From assembly GCA_028293425.1 (NCBI GenBank), contig JAQGOV010000052.1, positions 1-45,800 of the forward strand: 45,800 bases of DNA, in the 5' to 3' direction. A program made the position numbers and the translations under genes. Every line of letters starts with the position of its first letter. The stretch's first letter is position 1. Positions 17,827-25,751 of the stretch are shown here, piece after piece. A model generated the notes under the pieces. It saw nothing but the letters and a program-made list of their open reading frames with translations, made no database searches and was not told where the DNA came from. Origin of the DNA: Verrucomicrobiales bacterium (GTDB lineage Bacteria; Verrucomicrobiota; Verrucomicrobiia; Limisphaerales; JAQGOV01).

Positions 17827-19270
17827 CACCACTGATTTTGGCCGCACTCTCAAAACGCGTATAGGATTTGAAAAATGTTAAATTAACGTCGCCCGTCGGA
17901 CCATTACGCTGCTTAGCGATAATGAGCGAAATCTGCCTGGTGTCAGACTGGTCCTTTGGACCGTCTTCGTCTTCGCTCTTACCCGGGTCATACAACAGAC
18001 CTATCAAATCGGCATCCTGTTCGATGGACCCCGATTCGCGCAGGTCAGACATCCGCGGCCGTCGGTTTTTTTCCCGTTCCATTTCGCGGTTAAGCTGGCT
18101 GAGCACAATAATGGGAACCTTCAGTTCCTTCGCCAGGCCCTTAATACCGCTGGAAATGTCCGCGATTTCCTGCTGCCGATTTTCAGCTCGGCGCGCAGTA
18201 GAATGGAGTAGCTGCAAGTAGTCAATCACGAAAAGCTTGATGCCATACTGCTGCCACATCCGGCGAGCTTTGGCGCGCATCTGGAGAATGGAGAGGCCCG
18301 CGGTATCATCAATAAACAGAGGCGCGTTGGCCAACTTACTGGCGGCGCCGGTGAGCTTGGGAAAATCGCGCTCGGTCATGAATCCATCGCGAATGGTCCG
18401 CATGTTCACGCGGGCGCGTGAGCAAAGCATACGTAGCACGAGGGAGTCGGCGGTCATTTCCAGGCTGAACACCCCGACGGGTTGTTTCAGGTCCACGGCG
18501 ACGTATTCGGCCACGTTCATGGCGAGCGAGGTTTTACCCATGGAAGGCCGCGCCGCGATCACGATCATTTCGCCGCCGTGCATGCCACTGGTCATCTTGT
18601 CGAGGTCAGAAAAGCCGGTTCCAAGGCCAGTCACTTCGCCCTGGCGCTGGTGATACAGCTCGATGGTGGCAATCGATTGCCGGACCAATTCCTTCATCGT
18701 GTTGGAGGTGTTTTCCACGCGGGCTTCGCTGATTTTGAGGATATCGCGCTCGACCTCATCAAGCAGTGCATCCACTTCACCTTCGTGCTCGTAGACACGG
18801 CCCACAACGTCAGTGCAGGCCTGGATCATGCGTCGGAGAATGTATTTCTCGCGCACAATTTCCATGTAATAAGGCAGGTTCGCGGCGGAGGGGACAGCGT
18901 CCGGCAAGGAAGACAGGTAGGCCAGTCCACCAACCGCTTCGAGCTGCTGACGGTCTTTCAAACGTTGCTGGAAAGTGATCAGGTCGATCGCTTCCTTTTT
19001 GTCGTACATCTCGAGCAACACGTCGTAAATGGTGCGGTGCCGCAAGTCGTAAAAGACCTCGGCGCCTTGCTTGAGCTTTTCAATGGCTTCGCCCATGGAT
19101 TCATGGGGAGAGAGCAACACACAGCCAAGAATCCCCTGCTCCGCTTCAATGGAATGGGGCGGCAAACGATCCACCCTGGAAGGATCAGCCACTTCCATGC
19201 GCGGTTTACGGCGGTTCTTTTTATAATCGCCGCTCGACTTGCCGCCTTCGGTCTCAAGACTGTTTATCAT
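17810..19270 (-). CDS. dnaB: Replicative DNA helicase DnaB
   Basis: The product is 486 residues. The N-terminal helical domain (about 38-140, PPHSIEAEQGILGCVLL) binds primase and neighbours in the hexamer. The RecA-like domain (about 210-480) has Walker A ARPSMGKTSLAMNVA at about 240, Walker B LFVIDYLQLL, and the DnaB motif RMSDLRESGSIEQDAD with its arginine finger region. It unwinds DNA at the fork using ATP. A 36-residue basic N-terminal lead (KKNRRKPRM) precedes the family core. The ATG at 19270 is the first in the frame. The gene overlaps bamA by 17 nt; this coupling of a replication gene with outer-membrane assembly genes is unusual. Confidence 0.95.
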   Translation of the reverse strand: MINSLETEGGKSSGDYKKNRRKPRMEVADPSRVDRLPPHSIEAEQGILGCVLLSPHESMGEAIEKLKQGAEVFYDLRHRTIYDVLLEMYDKKEAIDLITFQQRLKDRQQLEAVGGLAYLSSLPDAVPSAANLPYYMEIVREKYILRRMIQACTDVVGRVYEHEGEVDALLDEVERDILKISEARVENTSNTMKELVRQSIATIELYHQRQGEVTGLGTGFSDLDKMTSGMHGGEMIVIAARPSMGKTSLAMNVAEYVAVDLKQPVGVFSLEMTADSLVLRMLCSRARVNMRTIRDGFMTERDFPKLTGAASKLANAPLFIDDTAGLSILQMRAKARRMWQQYGIKLFVIDYLQLLHSTARRAENRQQEIADISSGIKGLAKELKVPIIVLSQLNREMEREKNRRPRMSDLRESGSIEQDADLIGLLYDPGKSEDEDGPKDQSDTRQISLIIAKQRNGPTGDVNLTFFKSYTRFESAAKISGDDIPA

Positions 19271-19382
19271 ACAATGCGTTAGGAATGCTGTTCGCGGCGT
19301 GTAGCAAAGGCGAAATGCGCCTCACAAACAACCCAGATTTGTTTTTTTGTATCACCAGCTTCGGCACAGGCTCTTCACTGTG

Positions 19383-19679
19383 TTATTCACAATCGTGTTT
19401 GCGGCGGCCCGAAGCCTTGATGGCAATTTTTTTAGAGGCTTGTCTGACCTTGTGTAGCCTTGTATAGGCTTGTTTAGCCTTGATGCGGCGTTTTGCAGCC
19501 TTTGTTTGTTGCAATTTTATCAAGCCTTGGCCGCGGGCACGGCCGAGAGCGCCCAGGTCCAGCCGGAGCGCCGGGTTCAAGGGGACGAAACTTTGCCGCC
19601 AATTGGCGCTGCGGTAGAAAAGAACCTTCAACTCCTGGGCTTGTGCTACCCTGCTCTGCTTTTTGGGCCGTCTTTTCAT
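19383..19679 (-). CDS. Basic hypothetical protein upstream of dnaB
   Basis: This frame encodes about 98 residues, starting MKRRPKKQSR, with a Lys/Arg/Ala-rich C-terminal half reminiscent of histone H1-like tails. No family is recognised. It lies on the dnaB strand, 112 bases upstream. The C-terminal part is laid over a block of 10-bp tandem repeats (19431-19482), and since the period is not a multiple of three the repeat is a DNA feature rather than a protein one. That argues against strong coding constraint. It may be a small nucleoid-type protein or a chance open frame. Confidence 0.35.
   Translation of the reverse strand: MKRRPKKQSRVAQAQELKVLFYRSANWRQSFVPLNPALRLDLGALGRARGQGLIKLQQTKAAKRRIKAKQAYTRLHKVRQASKKIAIKASGRRKHDCE
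19431..19482. repeat. Tandem 10-bp repeats upstream of dnaB
   Basis: Five consecutive decamers fit the pattern TGTNTAGCCT: TTTAGAGGCT, TGTCTGACCT, TGTGTAGCCT, TGTATAGGCT and TGTTTAGCCT, followed by TG. The 10-bp period is close to one helical turn, so equivalent bases would face the same side of the DNA, as in iteron arrays. The block lies about 160 bp upstream of dnaB. Confidence 0.7.
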
Positions 19680-19791
19680 AATCTCATCATTCGTTTTTAG
19701 GTCCAAGATACCAAGGGGGGTCTGCCATCCGCTGTCCTACCCCCTAAAAAATTTTGAAAAATGTTTCGCCCGTGGGGAGAGGTGAGAATGA

Positions 19792-19816
19792 GTCCAAGTT
19801 GTTGAGCCCCTTGGAC
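19792..19816. terminator. Weak hairpin GTCCAAG-N11-CTTGGAC
   Basis: This is a perfect 7-bp inverted repeat downstream of the small gene at 19865-20122 on the minus strand. No T-run follows, so it could be a weak terminator or an RNA-stability element. Confidence 0.3.
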
Positions 19817-19864
19817 ATTGAACGTTTCCGCGACGGCCCGCTCCTCATACCCGGCGATTTTCGC

Positions 19865-20122
19865 CTAGGCCCGGGGGCTTTCTTTGACGCCTTTGATCGG
19901 TCGGCCGAAATCTGGCATGCAGATATCCGGGAATCGCGCACGATGTTGTGCCTGAAGTTTAGTTTGAACCCTGGCCAGGTCGCGGACCTTGCGGTTCAGC
20001 TTGGTCAGCGCGAGCTTTGCCTGGGGGTAATCGAAGCTTTCCGAGGAGGTGATGAGGTTCTCCAGGAGTCCCCGGGTCTCGGCAATTTCGCGCAGAGCAA
20101 GCGTCAACGGGTCAGTATTCAT
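19865..20122 (-). CDS. Small helical hypothetical protein
   Basis: The product is 85 residues from ATG 20122 (MNTDPLTLALREIAETRGLL). About 60 residues form an amphipathic, probably coiled-coil region rich in Leu, Lys and Arg (ALTKLNRKVRDLARVQTKLQ), followed by a tail with FGRP. No known family is recognised. The frame is open upstream to 20245, but that part has low-complexity composition and no start signal. A competing plus-strand frame (19754-20176) looks like its mirror image. No clear Shine-Dalgarno sequence is visible, which is common in this group. Confidence 0.45.
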   Translation of the reverse strand: MNTDPLTLALREIAETRGLLENLITSSESFDYPQAKLALTKLNRKVRDLARVQTKLQAQHRARFPDICMPDFGRPIKGVKESPRA

Positions 20123-20426
20123 GGTACATCTGTTTACAGTTTTCCAGAGTATGGAGGAGCGGCCCACGGGCAATGAAAAAGCGGAACGTTTTTTACGGGA
20201 AAGTGTCGGCGCGTTGAAACTAGCAGCCCAACCTTCCCGCAACAACTGAAGAGAATGGAGATCTCGGAAGCGAACGGAAGGTACAAAGTGGATGAGAATT
20301 TGCCTTCTCTCCGATCTTAACTTCCGCGGCTATATTGAAATGCAGCTTTCGCCATGCCCGCATCGCAATTTTTTTAATAGCATCAAATTCCAGTCTCAAG
20401 TCAAATCAGGTCAACGCCTTAAGTTC

Positions 20427-20753
20427 ATGAATGACCACCGTTCTATTTGGATACAAGAGCATGCGTTAGGAACGGTGCAAACGTTGCGCCACCGGGGGCG
20501 GGAGGTGCAATACAGATTGCCTTCCGAGATGAAGGACGAAATTACTCCCCGCTTTAAGGGATATGGGAAACTTGTAGCAGGTCAGCTCGAAGATCTGTTG
20601 CTTTGTGTTAAGTGTGACAGAGACGTGGATGTCGACGCTACAATTTGGGTAGCGCAATCAGATGCAGATGCGGAGAGCCAGGAAGCGCCCGTGCATGACA
20701 AAAAGCGTTACGTCCTTACCATTCCGAAAGGCAGTAGACACGCTTCACGCTAG
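20427..20753 (+). CDS. Hypothetical protein
   Basis: The product is about 108 residues from ATG 20427 (MNDHRSIWIQEHALGTVQTL); the frame is also open back to an ATG at 20292. The body is hydrophilic, with no signal peptide or membrane helix. It includes a stretch DRDVDVDATIWVAQSDADAE that looks like a strand followed by an acidic loop. No family is recognised. Its neighbours, small genes without known function, give no clue to its role. Confidence 0.35.
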   Translation: MNDHRSIWIQEHALGTVQTLRHRGREVQYRLPSEMKDEITPRFKGYGKLVAGQLEDLLLCVKCDRDVDVDATIWVAQSDADAESQEAPVHDKKRYVLTIPKGSRHASR

Positions 20754-21084
20754 GCTACTTCAACCAAGCGTTGTTCGAAAGAATGTATGTAATTCTCGCT
20801 CGGAAGCGCGGAAGTGCTTGATGGGGGTAATGATTCGTTTTCTCGTCTAGGTCCTGGCCGTTCGCAAGACAAAGTGGCAACCCCAAAATGCGAGAAGGAG
20901 CACCAGACCGATTCCCAAATGCGAGACGAAAAGGGAGAGACAGTGGACAGGGCGATGAGCCGCTGGGCTAATCAATTCGTCCTACGAGCGCTTTCACGGA
21001 AAAACGGAAACAACTTTTGAACACCCGCGCATCGGACTCGGTCTTACTTTGTAGTGCAAAGTGAACCTCAACGCGAAAGGACCT
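20754..21084 (+). other. Intergenic stretch before the ferritin-like gene
   Basis: Only a weak 68-codon frame with a GTG start (20814-21020) is seen. It lacks a family match or a ribosome binding site, so it is not called. The region should hold the promoter for the ferritin-like gene. Confidence 0.4.
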
Positions 21085-21855
21085 ATGAAGCCCCTCGACG
21101 CCGCGAAATGGATTCGCCACTTCCAATCGAACCGATATCATCGTCCTGAGCCTGACTGGAGCTCCCCGATCCGTTTACAGCCTGTGGTCATTCAGAAGCT
21201 GCTGCCTTCAATCGAGCAGTTTCAACTCGGAGATGGTGGAGGTCCAGCATCGCTCATTGCCAGGGATGCGGAAGCGTACCGCAACTCGTCCGAGGATACA
21301 AAGGTCCTGACAGACCTCTGGTTTACGGAAGAGCGCGAGCATTCCCGGTTATTAGGCGAAGCGGTGCGACGATTGCACGGCCAGTCCATCCGGTCCCATT
21401 GGAGTTTCAGCGCCTTTTGCGCCTGCCGCCGGCTCATCAGCGTTCGTGCTGAACTTCAGATTCTCCTGCTCACCGAGCTTGTGAGCACGGCTTACTACAA
21501 AGTGCTTCGCAGGCACGTGGATGATCAACCTTTGAAGGACATGTGCGCCCTGATTCTGCGGGATGAAGCAGGGCATGTGGCATATCACCGTGACCGACTC
21601 GCCGCGCACGCAACTGGGAAGGGCCTGCTCTGGGTTCTCCAATTTTGGTTATGCGGTTACGCTGCCGCCACAATGCTATGGATCAATCATGGTCCATGTC
21701 TGCACCCGTTGGGTGCCCGCCGCCGAGAGTATTTTCAGGAGGTCCGGTTCCAAATCTCTCGCTTTGTCCATAGCCTGTTCCGTTCTGAGGTGACGAGCGG
21801 CGAATGCCGAACGGAACCAGCCAAAGTTTATCCCGGTGCCGCGCAAGCCGCCTGA
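21085..21855 (+). CDS. Ferritin-like (diiron carboxylate) superfamily protein
   Basis: The product is about 256 residues and mainly helical. The order EEREH (about 83-87), LLLTEL (about 140) and LRDEAGHVAYHRD (about 165-177) matches the E-x-x-H ... E ... E-x-x-H ligand pattern of diiron ferritin-like oxidases and desaturases. A hydrophobic segment (LLWVLQFWLCGYAAATMLW) lies after the metal site, so it may sit on the membrane. The reaction is unknown; hydroxylation, desaturation or iron handling are the usual roles. The ATG at 21085 is chosen over a GTG at 21061 because AAAGGA precedes it at short distance. The next gene follows after 66 bases and is probably co-transcribed. Confidence 0.7.
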   Translation: MKPLDAAKWIRHFQSNRYHRPEPDWSSPIRLQPVVIQKLLPSIEQFQLGDGGGPASLIARDAEAYRNSSEDTKVLTDLWFTEEREHSRLLGEAVRRLHGQSIRSHWSFSAFCACRRLISVRAELQILLLTELVSTAYYKVLRRHVDDQPLKDMCALILRDEAGHVAYHRDRLAAHATGKGLLWVLQFWLCGYAAATMLWINHGPCLHPLGARRREYFQEVRFQISRFVHSLFRSEVTSGECRTEPAKVYPGAAQAA

Positions 21856-21862
21856 TAACACG

Positions 21863-21901
21863 GTCCATCGCTTTCAGGATCTTTCTGACCAACCGATGGA
21901 C
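21863..21901 (+). other. Long-loop inverted repeat between two genes
   Basis: GTCCATCG (21863-21870) and CGATGGAC (21894-21901) form a perfect 8-bp stem around a 23-base loop. It lies just after the ferritin-like gene stop and 20 bases before the next ATG. It could act as a processing site or attenuator in the two-gene transcript; there is no terminating T-run. Confidence 0.4.
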
Positions 21902-21921
21902 TTTAAGGATCTTATCACATT

Positions 21922-23418
21922 ATGAGCCGATCTCAGGAAAGAGGAATTGCTGTTTGTCGTTATACGAACCTGGGAATCGCGGCGTTGGCGGCGGTGTTCT
22001 TCTTTTTGTTTCCTGCCATCAAAGTCATCAGTGACCTGTGCGATCCGAACATTCGAGGCGCGGGAATCCCACGTTCGGCGTGGGGATTTCATGAGGCGCT
22101 CTCACCCAGGTATGAGCGATGGGCGACGCAGCGCTTGAACTCGGCACGCGCGACCGAGCTCTCCACGGATAACATTGCAGGAACGGAATGGCCGCTGTTC
22201 GGATCGATTTTTTATCTCTGGGCGACGGAATCCCTCCAGGATGCGTGGGCAAAGGAGCACGCGGGGGCTCCTGCTCCAAATATTTACGCAAGAGGCGCGA
22301 TCGACGCGGCCACGCGTCTGGTAATCGACCCGCGACAGGCGAACTGGGTCAAAATCCATTGGGGCACCAATTATCTGCGGAAGGAAAATGTCTTCTATCG
22401 CATGCTCGTAATTTCCGCCCTGACCAGCCATGCGCGACTGACCCGCGACCAGCAATACATTCCGATGCTTCGGGACCAGGTCGAAAGCTTTTCCGCCGAA
22501 CTTGACGCCAGTTCCCATGGATTGCTCAACGATTACCCTTCCGAGTGTTATCCTGGCGACGTGCTTACTGCCGTTGCGGCGATTCGCCACGCGGACACAG
22601 TTCTGGGCACCGATCACTCCTCCTTCGCGCGGAGAGCCCTGCGAGGTTTCCAGGGGGAAGCATTAGATCCGCGCGGTCTGGTGCCATACGATGCCTCGGC
22701 AGAGCGCGGTAAACCGAGCGGCTCGAGCCGTGGCTGCGGAAACTCTTATGTATCGCTCTTCGCACCGGCGATTTGGCCCGAGCAGGCGAACAAGTGGTAT
22801 GCCCTTTACTCAAAATTCTTTTGGCAGGAAGGCTGGGCGTGCGCTGGATTCCGGGAATTCCCAAACGACTTGGGGCGCGGCAATTGGTATATGGATGTCG
22901 ATGCCGGACCAGTGCTGGACGGATTTGGCTGCGCGGCCTGCGCTTTTGGCGTTGGTGCTGCGCGGGTCAATGGCCATTTCGAACACGCTTACCCATTGAC
23001 TGCTCAATTGTTGGCCACCTCGTGGCCGCTGCCGAATGGGACCCGCCTGCTGCCAAGGCTCCTTTCGAACGCCGCTGACGCCCCGTACCTAGGCGAGGCC
23101 GGCATCCTCTTCAATTTGACGCGCGAGCCAGCGAAAGGCCTTCCTTTGCGAACGGGCGGCTCGATTCCCGGGTTGGTTTTTATTGTGCTGACCCTTCAAA
23201 TCGGCCTTGGCCTATTTTTGCTTGCCGGCATTACGCTTTCAGTCCGCCGTTTCCGGAAGCACTGTGATTCCCTGGTACTTGCATACCCCCGAATTCAAAT
23301 AGGTATGTGGGTTTGCCTTGTGCTGTTCGCCACTGTGCTCGTGATTGCCGGAGCGCCGCTTGTTGCAGCCATCATATTCCTTGTTGCGCAATTTTTCCCG
23401 CGATATCAACGGCACTAA
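21922..23418 (+). CDS. Membrane protein with probable alpha/alpha-toroid (linalool dehydratase-like) domain
   Basis: The product is 498 residues. A membrane helix near the N-terminus (about 16-36) anchors a large extracytoplasmic domain (about 60-400), and two helices close the chain (about 415-440 and 455-490). The domain contains repeated helix-hairpin features and motifs such as WGTNYLRKENVFYRML, CYPGDVLTAVAAIRHAD and DLGRGNWYMDVDAGPVLDG. The arrangement resembles the linalool dehydratase/isomerase and six-hairpin glycosidase folds, but the similarity is weak and based on pattern only. The Cys-rich WACAGF and GCAACAFG segments may matter. It lies 66 bases after the ferritin-like gene, so the two may work together. 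Function is unknown. Confidence 0.55.
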   Translation: MSRSQERGIAVCRYTNLGIAALAAVFFFLFPAIKVISDLCDPNIRGAGIPRSAWGFHEALSPRYERWATQRLNSARATELSTDNIAGTEWPLFGSIFYLWATESLQDAWAKEHAGAPAPNIYARGAIDAATRLVIDPRQANWVKIHWGTNYLRKENVFYRMLVISALTSHARLTRDQQYIPMLRDQVESFSAELDASSHGLLNDYPSECYPGDVLTAVAAIRHADTVLGTDHSSFARRALRGFQGEALDPRGLVPYDASAERGKPSGSSRGCGNSYVSLFAPAIWPEQANKWYALYSKFFWQEGWACAGFREFPNDLGRGNWYMDVDAGPVLDGFGCAACAFGVGAARVNGHFEHAYPLTAQLLATSWPLPNGTRLLPRLLSNAADAPYLGEAGILFNLTREPAKGLPLRTGGSIPGLVFIVLTLQIGLGLFLLAGITLSVRRFRKHCDSLVLAYPRIQIGMWVCLVLFATVLVIAGAPLVAAIIFLVAQFFPRYQRH

Positions 23419-23564
23419 CGGTTCCCAAGGAGTTGGTTTTCAGGAGCGCGTACATAGGGCGTGCTGCCGCGGCGCGAAACTAGGCGAGAGGCCAGACTTT
23501 TTGTAGGCTGGCCGGCCACGTCGCTACGTTGTCTAAGCGTACCGGCTTCTGCCGCCAGCCAGGG

Positions 23565-25739
23565 CTACTCGCCCGCCGATCTGGCGCCTGGGGAATGGTT
23601 CGTAAACGCTCGTAGAGCAGAGTTGCCTTTGATGGCAGATTCGGACGGCTTGAACCGCCAAGTGGGCAGGCAGGCAAAGGTGTGTCCGGCTCCGATCGCC
23701 ACGAACACTAGCAAAGCGCCAACCAAGTCTTGACGGAATATTTCTCCGCCGACGACCACGCCGGTTGGGACAGCGAGCACCATCACAAGGGTGGATATAT
23801 ACCTTCCAAGTCGCAGGCTATCCCGTGGTGAGGTGCTGGTAATTTCGCCGAAAACGGGCAACTCGCACGAGTTCTTCGAATTGCAACTCTCGTGTTCACG
23901 ACCGTCGCGCCATTTCTCCACGCTTTCGACCAGAATGCCGGCCGCGCGGCCATCCGCAGAAAAGGATTTCTCGCCGGGGCAGGAAAATGCCATGGTATCG
24001 ACCTTCGATCCCTGTGGAGTAACCCAGTCAATGCAAACACGTTGCGTTCGCCGCCACCGCGGTGCCCCAGGAGCCAGCCGAGTTCCACTCAATTGGTCAC
24101 GCCTTAAAGCAAAGTGAGTCTGTTCACCCACATAACGAAGGACTTCACCGTCCATCCAGAAAAAGCCCAAGTCCCATGAGTAACATCCTTCAAAGAGCCG
24201 AACTTCCGAGCCAGGGCTCAGCCCTACAAAATGGGCATCCTCGGGAATTGGACCAAACCGGCGGGTAAGTCTTTCAAGAAGCTTCGGCCTCAAGTTGGAT
24301 TGGGGTTTACGTCCGGCTCGGTCCGTCATACGAACGATCAGACAAGCATATGCGGTCAGTCCCCCAAGCCAAATAACCGATGAAATCAGGCTTGAGTCCG
24401 GCTGCGCTGCAAAAATTCCAATCAGAACGGGTGGCAAGCCGATGGTGAACATGTAGCGCACCGTGAAACGATTGACTATCTCTCGTTTGAGCGTTGAATC
24501 AAATACCGGAGTATCCCCTTGCGCCGCTGCTTCCACAGCCTCGGGCAAGGCGTAGCTTCCGGCACCATCAATTCCCTCTGGCGGGAGTTCCCGGGATGGA
24601 AAATTCAGTCGTTCGATTGCTTCGATTCGTTTCTGCGTGGAAGGGTGAGTCGATAGAGCCTCCTCGAAGGAATTCAATTCGTGCGGCATTGAGTTGAGAC
24701 GCTCGAGCTGCCGCAGAGCTGAGATAAATGCACCGGGGTCACCATTAATCCTAACGCCTTCAAGGTCGGCTTCCCGTTCATGCCGGCGTGAAAGAACCGC
24801 CCTCAAACATTTGGTTGCATGCCACGAACCAAAAAGAAAGAGCGCGGACCAAGCCAAATCCGGCATGACTCCTTGCGAGCGGAGCCACACCACGGGCATG
24901 CCCCAGAGAACAATAAGCACCCAAGACTGTTTCGAGACGTGCCCACGTTTCATATGAGCCAGTTCATGTCCGATAATCGCATCGACCTCGCGAATAGTCA
25001 GGTGGCTCAGCAACCAATCGGTCAAAAGCAAATTGTTCCCTTGGCTGGCAAAAGCATTGGCCATTTGCCACTTGGCCATGGGATAAACGTAAATCTGGTT
25101 AAGCTTCACACTCGCCCGCTCTGCCATGGCAAAGGCCCGATCCCGCAAAGCACCCACAGTCAAAGAATGCGGTTTGAAAGTGTTCGCGACTCGCCGCCGG
25201 AACCAAAACACCTGGAATAACAGAAAAACGATCAGGCCAGCCGGTACAAGTGCTAAAATGGAGGTCGCATGCCTCGAGCCGCTCGACGCGGTTCGAAACC
25301 CGGTCCACATCAGCGCTGCGGGCAAGCTGAACCACAAGCGTCCGAAGAAAGCATCCGCCTTGAGTTGACCCCATGGAAGGTCTAACTTGCGCAGTTGTCG
25401 CAGGACAGGGAAAGTCATTACTTCACAAACCGCTGCGGTCAGCGCAGGAGGAAGAATCGTAAGGGCATTATGGAATGCTAACCGAGGCAGGAGTGTCCAA
25501 TCCAGTTCCTTGGCCAGAGCTTGCCATGGATCCAGAAGAATCACCGCAATCAGCCAAGCGAACCATCCGACCACGGTGACGCGCCTTGTTGCGAGCGTAA
25601 AGCAGAACCAGCTTGAGCCATTCCCTCCAATCGTGTTTGCCTGGAGAACGCTTCGGCAAAGCCACCGAGTAATGCAGCACATGCTCGCAATTATCACCGC
25701 GAACGGGACTAAACGCAGGCAGGTCGTTAGGGATATCAT
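23565..25739 (-). CDS. Membrane-bound M48-family zinc metallopeptidase
   Basis: The product is 724 residues. The gluzincin site HELAH is at about 257-261, within EVDAIIGHELAHMKRGHVSK, and the third zinc ligand Glu lies in HEREADLEGVRI at about 319, as in Ste24/HtpX peptidases. Several membrane helices flank the site: four or so in the first 170 residues, and further ones near 440-480 and at the C-terminus (about 650-700). The roughly 400-residue C-terminal extension after the peptidase core is unusual and may be a regulatory or substrate-binding part. It starts 12 bases after the stop of the transglutaminase gene, so the two form an operon. The likely role is quality control or processing of membrane or envelope proteins. 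Confidence 0.85.
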   Translation of the reverse strand: MISLTTCLRLVPFAVIIASMCCITRWLCRSVLQANTIGGNGSSWFCFTLATRRVTVVGWFAWLIAVILLDPWQALAKELDWTLLPRLAFHNALTILPPALTAAVCEVMTFPVLRQLRKLDLPWGQLKADAFFGRLWFSLPAALMWTGFRTASSGSRHATSILALVPAGLIVFLLFQVFWFRRRVANTFKPHSLTVGALRDRAFAMAERASVKLNQIYVYPMAKWQMANAFASQGNNLLLTDWLLSHLTIREVDAIIGHELAHMKRGHVSKQSWVLIVLWGMPVVWLRSQGVMPDLAWSALFLFGSWHATKCLRAVLSRRHEREADLEGVRINGDPGAFISALRQLERLNSMPHELNSFEEALSTHPSTQKRIEAIERLNFPSRELPPEGIDGAGSYALPEAVEAAAQGDTPVFDSTLKREIVNRFTVRYMFTIGLPPVLIGIFAAQPDSSLISSVIWLGGLTAYACLIVRMTDRAGRKPQSNLRPKLLERLTRRFGPIPEDAHFVGLSPGSEVRLFEGCYSWDLGFFWMDGEVLRYVGEQTHFALRRDQLSGTRLAPGAPRWRRTQRVCIDWVTPQGSKVDTMAFSCPGEKSFSADGRAAGILVESVEKWRDGREHESCNSKNSCELPVFGEITSTSPRDSLRLGRYISTLVMVLAVPTGVVVGGEIFRQDLVGALLVFVAIGAGHTFACLPTWRFKPSESAIKGNSALRAFTNHSPGARSAGE

Positions 25740-25751
25740 TGGATTAAACCA

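Noticed and set aside
19754-20176. 140-codon plus-strand frame
   Set aside because: It mirrors the minus-strand small helical gene, which has the more protein-like composition.
20814-21020. 68-codon frame with GTG start
   Set aside because: No ribosome binding site, hydrophilic with no family features, and it sits in a probable promoter region.
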